This document shows positions 38,031-49,580 of a stretch of DNA of 64,000 nucleotides, piece after piece. The notes beneath the pieces were generated by a model. That model was not told the origin of the DNA and did not search any database. It saw only the letters and a list, made by a program, of their open reading frames with translations. Every line of letters begins with the position of its first letter. The first letter of the stretch is position 1. The stretch is from Atrichornis clamosus (taxonomy: Eukaryota; Chordata; Aves; Passeriformes; Menuridae): contig WBMZ01004774.1 of assembly GCA_013400975.1 (NCBI GenBank), positions 462,001 through 526,000 of the forward strand. Direction: 5' to 3'. The position numbers and the translations under genes are program-made.

Positions 38031-38170
38031 TAATAAGCATCTGTGGGATATGCAATTAATGTCACTTGTGAGGAAAGACCTTCATGATGCACTTGGGTTT
38101 TGGCACTCTTAAATTATGAGCTCTTTACTACACTCATGGGATAAATTCCATATCCCCCAGATGCTTATTA
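38031..38170. repeat. 140-bp imperfect palindrome with 22-bp terminal inverted repeats
   Basis: The arms at 38031-38052 and 38149-38170 are inverted copies with 21 of 22 bases matching. Complementarity continues inward at about 60% (38053-38081 against 38120-38148) and again for a short stretch around 38082-38088 and 38113-38119, leaving a central loop of about 24 nt. The ends read TAATAAGC...GCTTATTA, so a TA target duplication of the Tc1/mariner kind is possible but cannot be told apart from the repeat itself. It is most likely a MITE-like relic; a transcribed hairpin is the alternative. Confidence 0.6.
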
Positions 38171-39468
38171 TGTATCTTCCATCTCCCTTAATTCCTATTA
38201 GCTGGATTAGTAGTTGTTGTGATGTTGAGGTTTATGGTAATTTAACTGGGGTGGTTCTCAGTGATCAATAAATAAACTTCAAAAGTTTAGTAATTTTTAT
38301 TTTCTAGCAATTCCAGTGTGTATAGCTGTAACAGTTTACATTAAGTGCTAGCTGAATATACCAAAAACTTTAGTCATCTGTGCACACTGGTCTATCCATT
38401 ACCTAAATTTCAAAGAACAAGCAAATATTTAAAAGCAAAATATTTCAATAGCAAAAAATGAGCTGAATTGCAATGTTGTGGTGTGACTAAGATGTGGGTA
38501 TTACCTTTAGCACCCACAAATGTTAAAAAAAATAGTTTACATAGAAAATAAATATTTTTTACTAAATGACAATATTATTAATGTTCTAGTCACAGTCATT
38601 ATCTGGAGAGTTTGTCAAAGTGGTACAGAATGGCCTAGATTAGTTGTCAACTCAGGAGCAAATAAGATTTTTAAAAGACTCAATAAAGTCCAGTGATTAA
38701 TTGCTATATATTCTGATTCATGCCTATCCCATTTTATCTAATTTAATAAAAGTCTAAAATGATGATTAATCCTTTCACATCAGCAGTTGCTGGTACATCC
38801 ATTACATGTCCAATCTGAATTCCTCTGCCAAGGAGTTAACTACTATTTTGAACTTGGTGTGAAAAATATCATTATAAATTTCATTAACCTGATCATCAAA
38901 TTTAAAAAAGTCAACTCGTAAAATCCATTACTACATATCATGCATCGAAGATTAAAAACTGGTCCTTAGTGGGCAGGAATAGCCAGGATTTAATTCCCAC
39001 AGCATATGTTTAAAGTGCTCATACGACATTATTGTATCTGTAATTATCAGAATTTTATGTTTATTAACCCAAGTGAATTAAGAATCTTGTTTTGCGTAGA
39101 ATTTAGCATGCGTGTTAAATTGACCATTAATTCAGAGCTTGTCAATATATATGTATTTAATACAAATGCAAAGATACTTGTTTAGCATAGTGTAATAATT
39201 TTAGCTTTTAGAGAATTGCCTTCCTTTAATTTTTCCATCTTGGACAGAACAATTTAGTTCTTCAGTGCTTCCAGTTGGCTATCTTTGTGTATATCCCTAT
39301 GGGTGACAGTGATATACAAATCTTATTTCAAGTAGTCGTTCTGTGGAAAACTTGGAGTAACTCACCTCAGCACTATGTCTCAACTATAACTATGTCTTTC
39401 TCTTCATTAAAGTGGTTTTTTCCCATTTGTGGTTAGACCCAAAGGAGACAGCTCTCCATGCTGTAGGT

Positions 39469-40940
39469 TGTCCCAGTTTGAGACAATATAAGGAGGAAAA
39501 TGCCCTCCCTGGGGAAGGTAGACTATTAACAGCTCCTCCCCCACCAGGTCCGGAAAAAGCAATTCCTCGGAGGGAAAATGAAAAAAGCCTGTTATTTACA
39601 AGGACGCACACACAAAGTTGCCTGCAGGCACAGAAAAGAAATGAACAATACTAAATGATAAACTGCTTGCAATGGAGAAACCTGGGTAAAGTACAGAGTC
39701 CTTGGCATGGCCCCCCGTTGACAGGCCAAGGCAGGGCCCCTTCCCCGGCAATGCTGGCGATCAGATGACCTGGTTTGGTGTCCTGGACAACAGCTCAGCT
39801 GAAAAGCAGTGTCAGGGAAAAGGAAAAAAAGTCCCAAGAAAACTTCCTTGTCTCAGCTAGCTAAAAAGGAAAAAAAATAAATTTGCTTTCCGTCTCTCTC
39901 CCTTGAGAAACAGAGCTGAAAAACTGGCCAAAAATAAAAAAAAGGAAAAAAACCCCCCTCTCTTCCCTGCTGCTTGCGGCAGAGCTGAGAACAAAAGAAA
40001 AAAACCAAAAACCTGCCTGAGGCCCAGGGTGGGAGTGTCTGTGTTTTTCCTTGAAAATTCCTGAATTCTAATCAGAGGCACAGAATTCATGTTTAGTATA
40101 AAGCAGACGATATGAGATATAATGGTGTCATACAGTCACCACAAGACAATGGTAAACGTGCCTCAGCACAGAAATGAGCACAAGGCCTCATAGCCTTGTG
40201 GATTTGTCGCTTATTTTGATGAGAGTTGCTCAAGTTGGAAGTTCACTAAATGCATGAAAAATATGCAGCTGGAGAGCTCAAAGAAGCCGAATTTCCCCAT
40301 CTACTTGGGGGATTTGGACCTGGGGTCCTGGGTCTGCAGCCACTGTCTGAATCCCGTCCTAAGGCTGGGACAAGGCATGGAGTGCCAGCAGTTTCCTTAT
40401 GAAATGACATCCCTGACCAGGCCAGCGCCCCAGGAAACCCAGCCTAAGTTGTGTCCTAGTGGTAACTGCTTTTAGAATAGTGTATGGAATGCACCACAGG
40501 AAAAAGCAGAAAATAGCTGGGACAGACAGCCATTCTCTGGGTTATTTTTCACTCATGGCTGCAGCTGCAGACCCATGGTTGGCTCCTGGCAGAGGGATGA
40601 AAGTCACAAGGTTTGAGAAAATAGGAACTGTGGGGGTTTTGTCAAACCAAAACCACCACTATTTTATCATTTCACTTGATTTTCCTGTTGAAACAAATGT
40701 GAAAATGCACCTCCCTCCCGAAAGAGGTTTCTGTCTGCAGGCTCCGCTTGGGCCGCAGCTGTAAAACGGAGGCGCGGCAGGTGCCGGAAGGCGATGCTGC
40801 TGTGAGCAGCCGGCTGCGGCTCTGCCGTCTGCACTTGGCACGGCCCAAAGCCGAGGCGCTTCAGCCTGGCACAACTGTCACTATGTACTGCAGGCAGCTC
40901 TGCAGCTTCACAGCTTGGTGTAGTTTCACCTTACACAGTC
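39469..40940. repeat. GC-richer composite block, possible LTR-retroelement remnant
   Basis: Base composition changes sharply near 39440 and returns to AT-rich unique DNA before the CR1 at 41013. The block has A-rich tracts (39820-40010), an AATAAA at about 39876, a CpG-rich core at about 40740-40865, and TGTCCCAG at 39469-39476 with inverted copies CTGGGACA at 40365-40372 and 40517-40524. These would suit LTR ends, but no target-site duplication flanks any pairing. No retroviral protein was recognised. The assignment is weak, and it may be several unrelated insertions. Confidence 0.25.
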
Positions 40941-41012
40941 CTCCTTGACTTGTCCTAATGGCTTTGCCCATCTACCCTGCTCAGATGTTCCGCAGAAAGA
41001 ACATTCCGTGTT

Positions 41013-41222
41013 GCAGAAAGTTTCTTCATGGAAAGGGTTGTCAAGCACTGGAACAGGATGCTCAGGGAAGTGGTGGGATCACCATCCCTGGAGGTATTTA
41101 AAAGGGGTGTAGATGTGGCACCTGGGGACATGGTTTAATGGTGGACTCAGCAGTGCTGGGCTATTGGTTGGACTTGGTGATCTTAGAGGTCTTTTCCAAC
41201 GTGAATGGTTATACAATTCTAT
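41013..41222 (+). mobile_element. CR1 non-LTR retrotransposon, 3' end fragment
   Basis: It has the typical avian CR1 3' sequence, including the blocks GCACTGGAACAGGATG, TCCCTGGAGGTATT, GATGTGGCACCTGGGGACAT and TTGGACTTGGTGATCTTAG, and ends close to an ATTCTAT-type tail at 41215-41221. It is 5'-truncated, as most CR1 copies are, and inserted in the sense direction of TBC1D5. Moderate divergence from the usual sequence suggests it is not recent. Confidence 0.92.
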
Positions 41223-42894
41223 TAAAAATGATGAAATTAAAAAGAGTGGAAAGGCCCTTGTTTATCTACAACATACCTACCTGATGAAACATGCTTTTGT
41301 CCCTCTTTTTGCAGACCAGTAGCGTCATTATTTCAATAGCTAGTCGTGGCATTGCAAAAGTGTTTCAGAACAGCTAGGTGATTCATCAGAGATGGATATC
41401 ACATATTCAGATTATCAGTTGTTGGTCTTGGAAACACATATTTGTACCATATGACATCTTAGGTTCTACTGGTATGAAGAAAGAAGGAGAGTACCTAGGT
41501 GATTTTACTCTTGGATGGACCAAAATTTATTTCTAAGACTCACCTTTAAATAAAAAAAATTGTCCATTGTAAAATCCTTGCCTTTAACAAACTTCTTAAT
41601 TAAATTAGCTTTAACCTATTTTTGATCCATCTTTGATCTAAATTATCTTCTAATCTATTAAATGTTTGAATTAGAGCAACTTTTTCTTCTAAGAAGTGGT
41701 TTAAATAATCTGTCTGCAGGACTTCGCATAAACTCCACCAGCCTGACCGAAAAATTCTCAATAGAGGTTGAAGGTGAATGTATGTGATGTAGTAGCAGCT
41801 CCCAAAAATATGGTTCTATACTTTATGAGCTGGAATAATACCCACCTATATTTCGTAGGGTCCTTCTTATAAAATTTTGTAGCTTGTATCAGTTTTTCAA
41901 CATTATAGAGAATTGTTTTCTAAACTTTGTGGAAGAGTTAATATTAATTACCTACTCTGGAAAAAAACAAGCAATGCTACATTTCCTTAAGAAAGTTTTA
42001 AGAGCTTAAGGCCTCCTTTTATTTTTTTTTTTTTTTTTAATCTACATTTCAACAGTTCCCATTCCACTGAAAAATTCCAGGTATCATTAGTTGGCTTTTG
42101 GTGTGTGTCCGTTCCTGAAAAAATTGCAGTATTTTCTCTTGAGATGGTTTCAGTAAATGGCATTTGGCTTGGCTGCTGAATCACCTCACAAGAGAAGTAA
42201 TCTATAATAAAATGTTTCGCCAATATATCTGAATCTTCCAAGTGCCCAGTCATTTATTTTTTATTAAAACCCAAAAATTGGTAACAGTTACATGATTTTC
42301 ATAATTAACACATTTAGTTTGGGAGCAAACTAAAATACCATCAGAAGACAAGACAAGGTGGTAAATACGTGGTTACTAAGGGGGGAAAAGTTTGAGAGAC
42401 TATTAAAGGACATACTGTGTGAAGGTTTTGCTGGAAGGGGAGGACAGTGTGGGAGGGAGGAGATGGAGAGACCAGACATAAGACCTCACCAGTTGAATTG
42501 CAGAACCTGGAGAATATGAGGTATGTTTGCAGTGTAGTTCAGTCATTAAATAATGCACAAGGGTTTATCTCATATGGCCAGTTGCAGCACTCGCCTGGTA
42601 GTCAAAGGATGAAATAAATATCCAATGTGTAAACCTAAGCATATGTAAAATAGGTAAACACAGGGTAGCCTTGAACACAGTTTCTCATCCTTTGTGTATG
42701 TGTAGGTGTGGATAAAGTCTTACATATGCAGAAACTGTTAAAACCCAAATTATTTAGCTAACTCCTAAGTAAGAGACTGGCAAAAAAAAATCTGGTTTAA
42801 CTAATTTCGCTCTGAGTAAGGGGAGAAAGAAGGTTCTTTTTTTCCTGTTTCCTCTAGTTATAAAAATTACAGTGATTACACATCATAAAGCCTA

Positions 42895-43090
42895 TCTGTA
42901 ATAAAACGCATCAGCTGGCCAAGGTTTTCATCGCTCACTCAATAATCCATTAATACAGCAACGCTGCCCAGGCATCTTTATAATACCAACTCGGAGGTAA
43001 TTTTAATCAGCTAGACCAGCTGGTATTTAACAGCAGCTGCTGGAGACGCCACAAATATACTCAATAGCTGACATCTTTATTTGCAGTTTT
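42895..43090. promoter_or_regulatory. Candidate enhancer block with three CAGCTG E-boxes
   Basis: The block is non-repetitive, with balanced composition and motif-dense sequence between AT-rich stretches. CAGCTG occurs at 42912-42917, 43017-43022 and 43034-43039, and TAAT homeodomain cores occur at about 42949 and 43002. The look is that of a conserved noncoding element, but conservation cannot be tested here. Confidence 0.35.
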
Positions 43091-43694
43091 TCAAGGGGAG
43101 AAGAGATCCTCCTGTGGTTACTTATATTAAGCTTCTTTTTTTTTTTCTATAAGTATTGGTACCGGAGGGTAATACCTGAATGAAAGCAGGAATAGAGGTA
43201 ATGCAAAAAAATAAAAAATACATTCTTGGAGTCAGAGGGCTTTTTCATAAAGTCCTCCTCATAAATGAACAAAAAAATAAAGCGTGGATGCCAGCTTTGT
43301 TGGAGTTTAGAACCTTTTCCTGGTACATTTACACTAATCTCAGACATGGCTTGCGGCATAAAATGTACTCTGCAGTGCTGCATTGCCCTGTCTTACTGAA
43401 GCTTTCCTGTCTCTCCACGATATAAATATGTGATAAATAGTGCTCTTGGTAGGAAAAAAAGTGATGGTTGCTCACATGTGTTCAATTTTAACTGACATGT
43501 ACTTCTTTTGTCCTCAGTTTTGGCTTGGAGCGTCTGCATGCAGGAGTGTATATGTATATATCTATGCTTAAAGACACGGGTGTTTGTGTATAAATAATAT
43601 ACAATATGTTTATTTGTACTTCTCATCTCTTATAAGGCTGGAAATGAAATCAGCAACTGAATAAAGCACCGCTCTCTGCAGCAGTAAATGTGGA

Positions 43695-43885
43695 ATACTA
43701 TTTCACATTGGATTTGGGGGGAGAACAAGCAGAGGCAACACAAAGTTAACAGTCACAAACACATTATAAATAAAAATTTAATTACACTTGGGGGAGCTTG
43801 GCTTACAAAGCTCACAAATCCATAATGGAGCTTGCTGGTAATAAAGGCCTGATCTGTTTGTTAAACTCCAATATTCCTGTCCTCT
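43695..43885. promoter_or_regulatory. Candidate conserved noncoding block
   Basis: This is unique sequence with TTTAATTACAC, GAGCTTGG/GAGCTTGC duplicated cores and TAATAAAGG, flanked by AT-rich intron. It has no open frame and no repeat similarity. The appearance suggests regulatory DNA, but this rests on motif texture only. Confidence 0.25.
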
Positions 43886-45389
43886 GTATCTCTTCTTTTA
43901 TATAAAACTTCAGTTTCTGCATTGATTACCAATTGCAAAAAAAGACTGGCTTCACTGGTAAACAGTTTTTTTCTGCCGGATACCAAATGCTGTATTTCTT
44001 TATTAAGAAAATAGTTATGACTCCTAGGTAGGGCAGGGGAGGTGCCATGAGAGGTGTAAGTATATCTATTTTTGTTGACTATTTATAATATGTCATGGAT
44101 GAGATACATCATGGATGAGATCTGTGTTTAATATGAATTTGAGTTGCTGGAGATAGACTTTGGTTAATTTATGAACAAATTCTGAGGTAGCAGCTTCTTT
44201 GTAATGAAAATTTGAGGAAACATTAGTAATAGTTTAAATGATTATGAACATGGAAAAAAATACAGTATTTTTAAGCTGGTGTGTTTCTAGGAGAGTAACA
44301 ATGAAAGGTAGTACATCGTTTTAATTTTTCTTCTTTCTTTTAAGTTCAAAATCTCATGTTGAAAATAGTTAATGGCATAAAGGAACAAACCTGAGTACAT
44401 AGATATAAATCCTTAAACAAATTTGGGGCTATAGGAGTCATTTGCAGGTACTCATTTGTTAGTCCCAGTGAGTTACCTCTCTGTAGTCAACTACAAATCT
44501 GTCTGAGGCTGTGATTGACTACTGCAAATTAAAATCCAGTGACAGAATGGATTACTGAGGTTGCAGTTTGACTAAAAAATACTTAGCAAGCACGTTTTCT
44601 CTTACTTGTAGTAAAAACATTCTGTTGAAGTTTGTTTAGCGTGTTTGACAACAGACAGTTTGATATATTGCTGGGCACAGCAGTAGGTTGGACTTGAGTG
44701 GTATTAGCTTTCACTGTTTTGATTAATTGTAATTGTTTCGATGAAAAGGCATGTTTTACGTACAACTCATAGTTCTGGAAAACAGAAGTCAACTTGCAAG
44801 ATCTGTAATTACTGTTCTGAGTTAGCATATAAAAAAAGCTTGAAGAACATGCAGGCAAATCAGTAGGGGTTTTTTTGTATGTCTGTTTGTTTTGTATGGG
44901 ATTGCATTTTGTATCTTTTATACACTGCTTCTTGTCTGAGGAAATAAATCTTAGGTTTTATCTCTTCTTGTATGTTGCAGTGTGCTTTTAGATGTATTTT
45001 GAGTTTCACATTGTAATTTCAGTCTTCGTATGGTGAAATTTTTAATATGTTTTCTGTCATCAGTAACAACTACAAAAGGTCAACCTGGATACTCCCCTGT
45101 CTCCTCACATCCCTGCACAGTCCTGAAGGGAAGGGAAAGATACCTGTTCATCTTTAAAGTCTGTTTTCTCTGGTTAGAAAAAGACTGCTTTCTCCCACTC
45201 TCAGAATGAGTTTTCCTAAGATACTTCTTTTTTTTCTTTTCTTTTTAATAAATATTTTATTTTCAGTGTATCATCAGGAAAGGGAAATAGCTGATTATTT
45301 TTGTATTTAGGTAAAAAAAAGATTGCAATGATGTGTTTAGATGTAAGCCAATACTAGCATAGTAAAGGATGTCAACTAGTATTACTAAT

Positions 45390-45435
45390 ACCATCTTTCA
45401 TTTATATAGTGCTTTCATCCTAAAAGATTGTGGTT
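45390..45435. repeat. Possible ancient vertebrate repeat fragment
   Basis: The string TTCATTTATATAGTGCTTTC followed by ATCCTAAAAGAT resembles a well-known core (TTTATATAGCGCTTT...) found in several very old amniote SINE/LINE fossils. Only about 45 bases are alignable by eye, so the family cannot be named. Confidence 0.3.
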
Positions 45436-46224
45436 TCTAGAAAATGTAGATTTAAGCCAAAAGCACAATTAAAAATATATCTCCTTGTCCTTGCATGTTA
45501 GCTTCGAAGTATTGTTTGTCAGTTTAACACACAGTACCAAAATACCTTTCTTCTGCTTTGCAGATGCAAAAATGTACCATGAACTGAATATGCTGAATGT
45601 ACTGTTAAACCATCTCTAGAAGGAGAGAAAATTGGTTTTATAGGTTCCTCATTTTATGACATGCTTTCTTCTCAGATTTTAATATTTTGCAACATGTTCT
45701 GAAAGGAGAAATGAATAGATAGTGGTTTTCTATATCTGAAACATGTAGGGGCATCACAACCTACCTGAATTGTTCCCTAGACAGTATTAAAAAGAAAGCA
45801 GTAATATCTAAATTGTAGAGGGAGGCAACTAGGTTTCTAAGTGTGGTGCCAATGTTTGTAGTCAACAATGAGACATAAAAAAAATTGTAGCCCATGTTGA
45901 TAGCAGCAGGGTTTGAGATTTGTATTATTAGAGCTGCCTAAAAGTATTAACACACAACTCATGTATAGCCTTCATATAAGCTATGTTCTATTATATATTT
46001 TGGGGGGAAATAAAAATCTGTAAAGCATGAAATTGTAGTGTTACAAAACGATTATTTCTAAAAGTGAATTATCTCATCTCGTAGTAGTACTAGCTTGGAT
46101 TGCTCTGTTAGGTGTCAGGTGGTTTATTTCTGAGCAAAATACAGATTAATAAGTGTACATTTTAATACTTACCTAAACCAGTGACAAGAAAATAAATGCT
46201 ACTTTTTATTTACCTTGCAGTTAA

Positions 46225-46450
46225 CAACCATGTGTCATTGCAGCATCTTTTATGGAAAGGAACTTTATTTAAGTAGCATAAACTTGTTGGATGGGCTTCA
46301 ATTAAATGATGATTTGTTAATGCAAATGTGTAGCGAATGACTGGTAGTACATCTGTCTCTTCATCCATAGGCCATTACTGTGCAGCATTAGCACATGATT
46401 GTAAAAAACTGGAAATCATTATATGCAGGTAGTACATATTCAATCAATTC
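46225..46450. promoter_or_regulatory. Candidate enhancer block with SOX/octamer-like composite
   Basis: A perfect octamer ATGCAAAT at 46320-46327 is preceded, after one base, by TTTGTT at 46313-46318. That is a SOX-POU arrangement one base wider than the canonical composite. The surrounding 200 bp is non-repetitive and rich in ATTA/TAAT cores. Function is inferred from motifs only. Confidence 0.35.
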
Positions 46451-46559
46451 TGACCTTATGTCTCTGACGAAATAAAAAAAAAATGATGCAATGTAAATGA
46501 TATTTAATCTGAACAAAAAAAACGGGGGAGAGAATCTTTGAATATCTACGATTCAAGCT

Positions 46560-46870
46560 GTTAGATGATGTGAGGTGACTGCTGTTTGGGATTGATTGTT
46601 ATTGGTGGCCCCAGTGGGGAACAGCCAGCACATTAATCCTCTCTTACTCCTCCCTCATGCTCCTCCAATCCAAATAGTATTTTTGTTTATATTAGGAAAT
46701 AAATACTGTTCTGTTTATCTTAAAATTCTTTTTTTTTCTTACACCCCTTTTGGAGATTGAAAGGAAAAAGCTCTTCATTGGTGACCAGCTTAGCCAGCTA
46801 AACAGGCAGTGACAATTAATACAACAAAAAATTGTACAATTAGCTTCAGCTCCATAAGTGTCTAATGAGC
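46560..46870. promoter_or_regulatory. Candidate conserved noncoding block
   Basis: This is unique sequence with ATTGTTATTGG, AATTAATACAAC and an ACAA...TTGT inverted pair (about 46822-46836) that resembles paired SOX-type sites. It is separated from the previous block by an A-rich stretch. Evidence is limited to motif content. Confidence 0.28.
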
Positions 46871-49566
46871 CATTTGTCAGTCTTTTGGTGAAATAAACTA
46901 CTCTATCTTAATTCTCCACTCTTGCAGCAAATAAATAGAAGTTATGAAATAGCCGGGCACCAATAAAATATAATTTATTTTGCAGGGCATGGCAGAACTC
47001 CTTACATACCTAAAATGAGTGTGTTACTTACAAACAACTTGTGATACCAATATAAAAATATAAACAAGAATTTCAATGTTAACTGCTTTCATTCTGCATT
47101 AGATATGTTTTCTTCCTGATTTGTTTAAATATATAATTATTCCTAAAGGCGTGTGAGCTAAAATGACTTCTCCTGATGTGATTAACTCATAAAGCCAAAA
47201 TGAACCTTCACGGAAGAACCTGAGAAATGCCAGGGATTGGCAATCTACAGCTGAAGCCCCTGCCAGTGTTGGGAAGGACATGCACATTTCCAGTTGGGAA
47301 CACATCCCTGCTATTGTTCTCTCCGTGACCCTTCTGGCCTTCTCAGTGGCACAGCCACCTTTCCACAAAAGAACCCCACAGCAGCAACTGTTCAGGTGCT
47401 GTTGGTGTGGATGGAGGTGGAGCCAGTGAAGTTGGACTGACAGCAGCTCCTCAGCCAGCCATTTGTGACCAGTGGTGGCCACCAGATCTCCTCGTACCTG
47501 AGGCAGAGTGCCAGACCTCACCACAGGTGGGCAGGGGAAGCAGTGGGATGTCTGGTCTAGGGGACCTAAGGAAGGCTGTCTGCAGAACCTTTCATTGTGC
47601 AGAGCAGGGCCGTTCTGCTTTCCTCCCCCATTGAAGTGGACTCTTCCTAATGTAAGCTGGTGAAAGTATTCCAGACCACCTGACTTCTTTCTCAGTCATT
47701 TTAACAAAAGTTTGAATTTGACTCTGGTTCATGTTTGTGATGTATATCTGGCCATCTGTCTTGCCAGGCTGGTTTTCAAGCTGACAGTAACATGGTATTT
47801 TTAAAAAAATACAAAAAGAAGACAGGACAGAGCGTGATGTGTGGTCAGAGCCAAGTTCCTAGGTCTCAAAGAAGAAGAGAATATTCCAAATGACAGAAGA
47901 GACAAAAGAGGCAACACTTACTAAAGCAGCAAGGGTAGAGGGATGGCAGAGCTGCTGGTAGGTGTGTATATGAGGAAAGAGTGAGGAGAGGGTGCCAGTG
48001 TGAATGAAGAAGGGGATACCTTTATTAAACTAGGCTTAAAGAAAGCCTGAGATTTTTTTGTCCAGTTGAAATACATGCTTAGAAGAGTGCCCAGCCAGTT
48101 CTGTTGTTCCAGGTGGAGATGTGTTGCATAGGAGAAAGCAAAAGTTTTCCATTTGGGAAGCCAGAAAAGTGATCTGAGAATTCCATACGGTGGGTTTCAA
48201 AGCTAGCTACAGCATTTCATTACATTTCAAGATGGTAGTTCTTTATACTTGTCCATATCTACAAACATAACAAGCCGGGTTCAGACAAACACTGAACAAA
48301 AAGAATCATGATGCGTGTATTCCCAGGAAATAGTGGGGCAGTTTCAATTCAGACAGATCCTAAATTGGTAATAGAAACCGTCTGAATAAACCTGGCACAA
48401 ACAATTCTAGAAGATGAGTGTAGGTGGGAAGACAGCATTTTTAGGGGATCAGTGAAATGATTGAAGAGGTTATTGTACAAGAGGAATGGGAGAAAGTTTT
48501 CTTCGGGGAAAAGAAAATGTTTAAGTTGTAATTTATAGATGAGATTTTGTAGATCTTTTGTATCCTCACACGGTTTTGAGCTAATATAAGAAGTTTATTC
48601 TCATCATACTTTAAGATGAAAAGGTGAAACTCTCTTGTTGCTTTTTGCTGGGTTTAATTATACTGTCTTGAAGCCCTTTGGGGCAGTTACTTCTAGTTTC
48701 CTCATGAAATAACTATATTCTTCAAAAAATATTTAATCCCAGTGCCTGTGTTAGTAATTTTTCTTGTCAGTGTCCTGAAGTCAGCCATCATTCTGGCTGA
48801 CTAATGTGTTTGCTTGGCAGCCAGGTATTAGGGACTGCACTATGTGTTTGCACACACACAAAGTGGATTCAAGTTCATTTTTTGCTTTACATTTCAGTTT
48901 ACTTTTGAAGGTTGTATTTTCAGAGCGTGGATCTTCAATCTTGAAAGAATGTGGTATATTCTCCTAAGCAACACAGATGCATTAAGGATAACACACTTGC
49001 TGTACTGTGGTTTCCTTTAGAATTGTTATGTTACAAAATTGTATCCTTTGCCTAATTTCCTCAGTATATAGATTACCTTTGTAGAGTTTGCAGATGGCAA
49101 CTGGGAAGACTTTTCATCATGCCTGCTGTACATGTTATAATATTTGCCATATAATGGAATTGAGGTAAAAATTCAGCTTCTGTTACAAACAACTATTTTC
49201 ACTGTTTCTTCACTCCAACTCGTCTCCTTTGAACTCTTTAGTTCCTAACTCAAACTTTTAAAAGAAGCTGCTATTCATTTGATGAATAGCAGGCAACTGT
49301 AGTCACATTTGCAGACAGAACTAAATGGTTAAATATATTTATGTTCTAGAAGTATTTTATTTTTGTGTTTTTGTAACAATTACATTCCAGCAGTACTCAA
49401 TCCTTGAACAGACTTAAATAAGGACTGGTCACATTATGAGAACTTAGAATTTGCAGCTTATTGGCATTTAAAAAAATGAAGACTGGAGTATTCTGAGAAA
49501 TTTTTCAAGGGGCTTAAATCCTCAAAAATAGTTTCCCCTCTAAATACAGTTTTATGTTACAAGTTG

Positions 49567-49580
49567 TCACTAGGTGGCGA
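49567..49580 (+). promoter_or_regulatory. CTCF-like site
   Basis: TCACTAGGTGGCGA matches the core of the CTCF consensus (CCANNAGGTGGC) at nearly every constrained position. It lies in otherwise featureless intron, between the enhancer-like blocks at 46-47 kb and 50.7 kb. A single motif match is modest evidence of occupancy. Confidence 0.45.

Noticed and set aside
44090..44125. Duplicated CATGGATGAGAT
   Set aside because: Two copies of about 11 bp; too short to be meaningful.
47099..47524. Longest open frame in the window (141 codons, minus strand)
   Set aside because: No recognisable motif or domain. The overlapping + strand also has an open frame, as expected in a GC-richer patch, and no splice or promoter context was seen.
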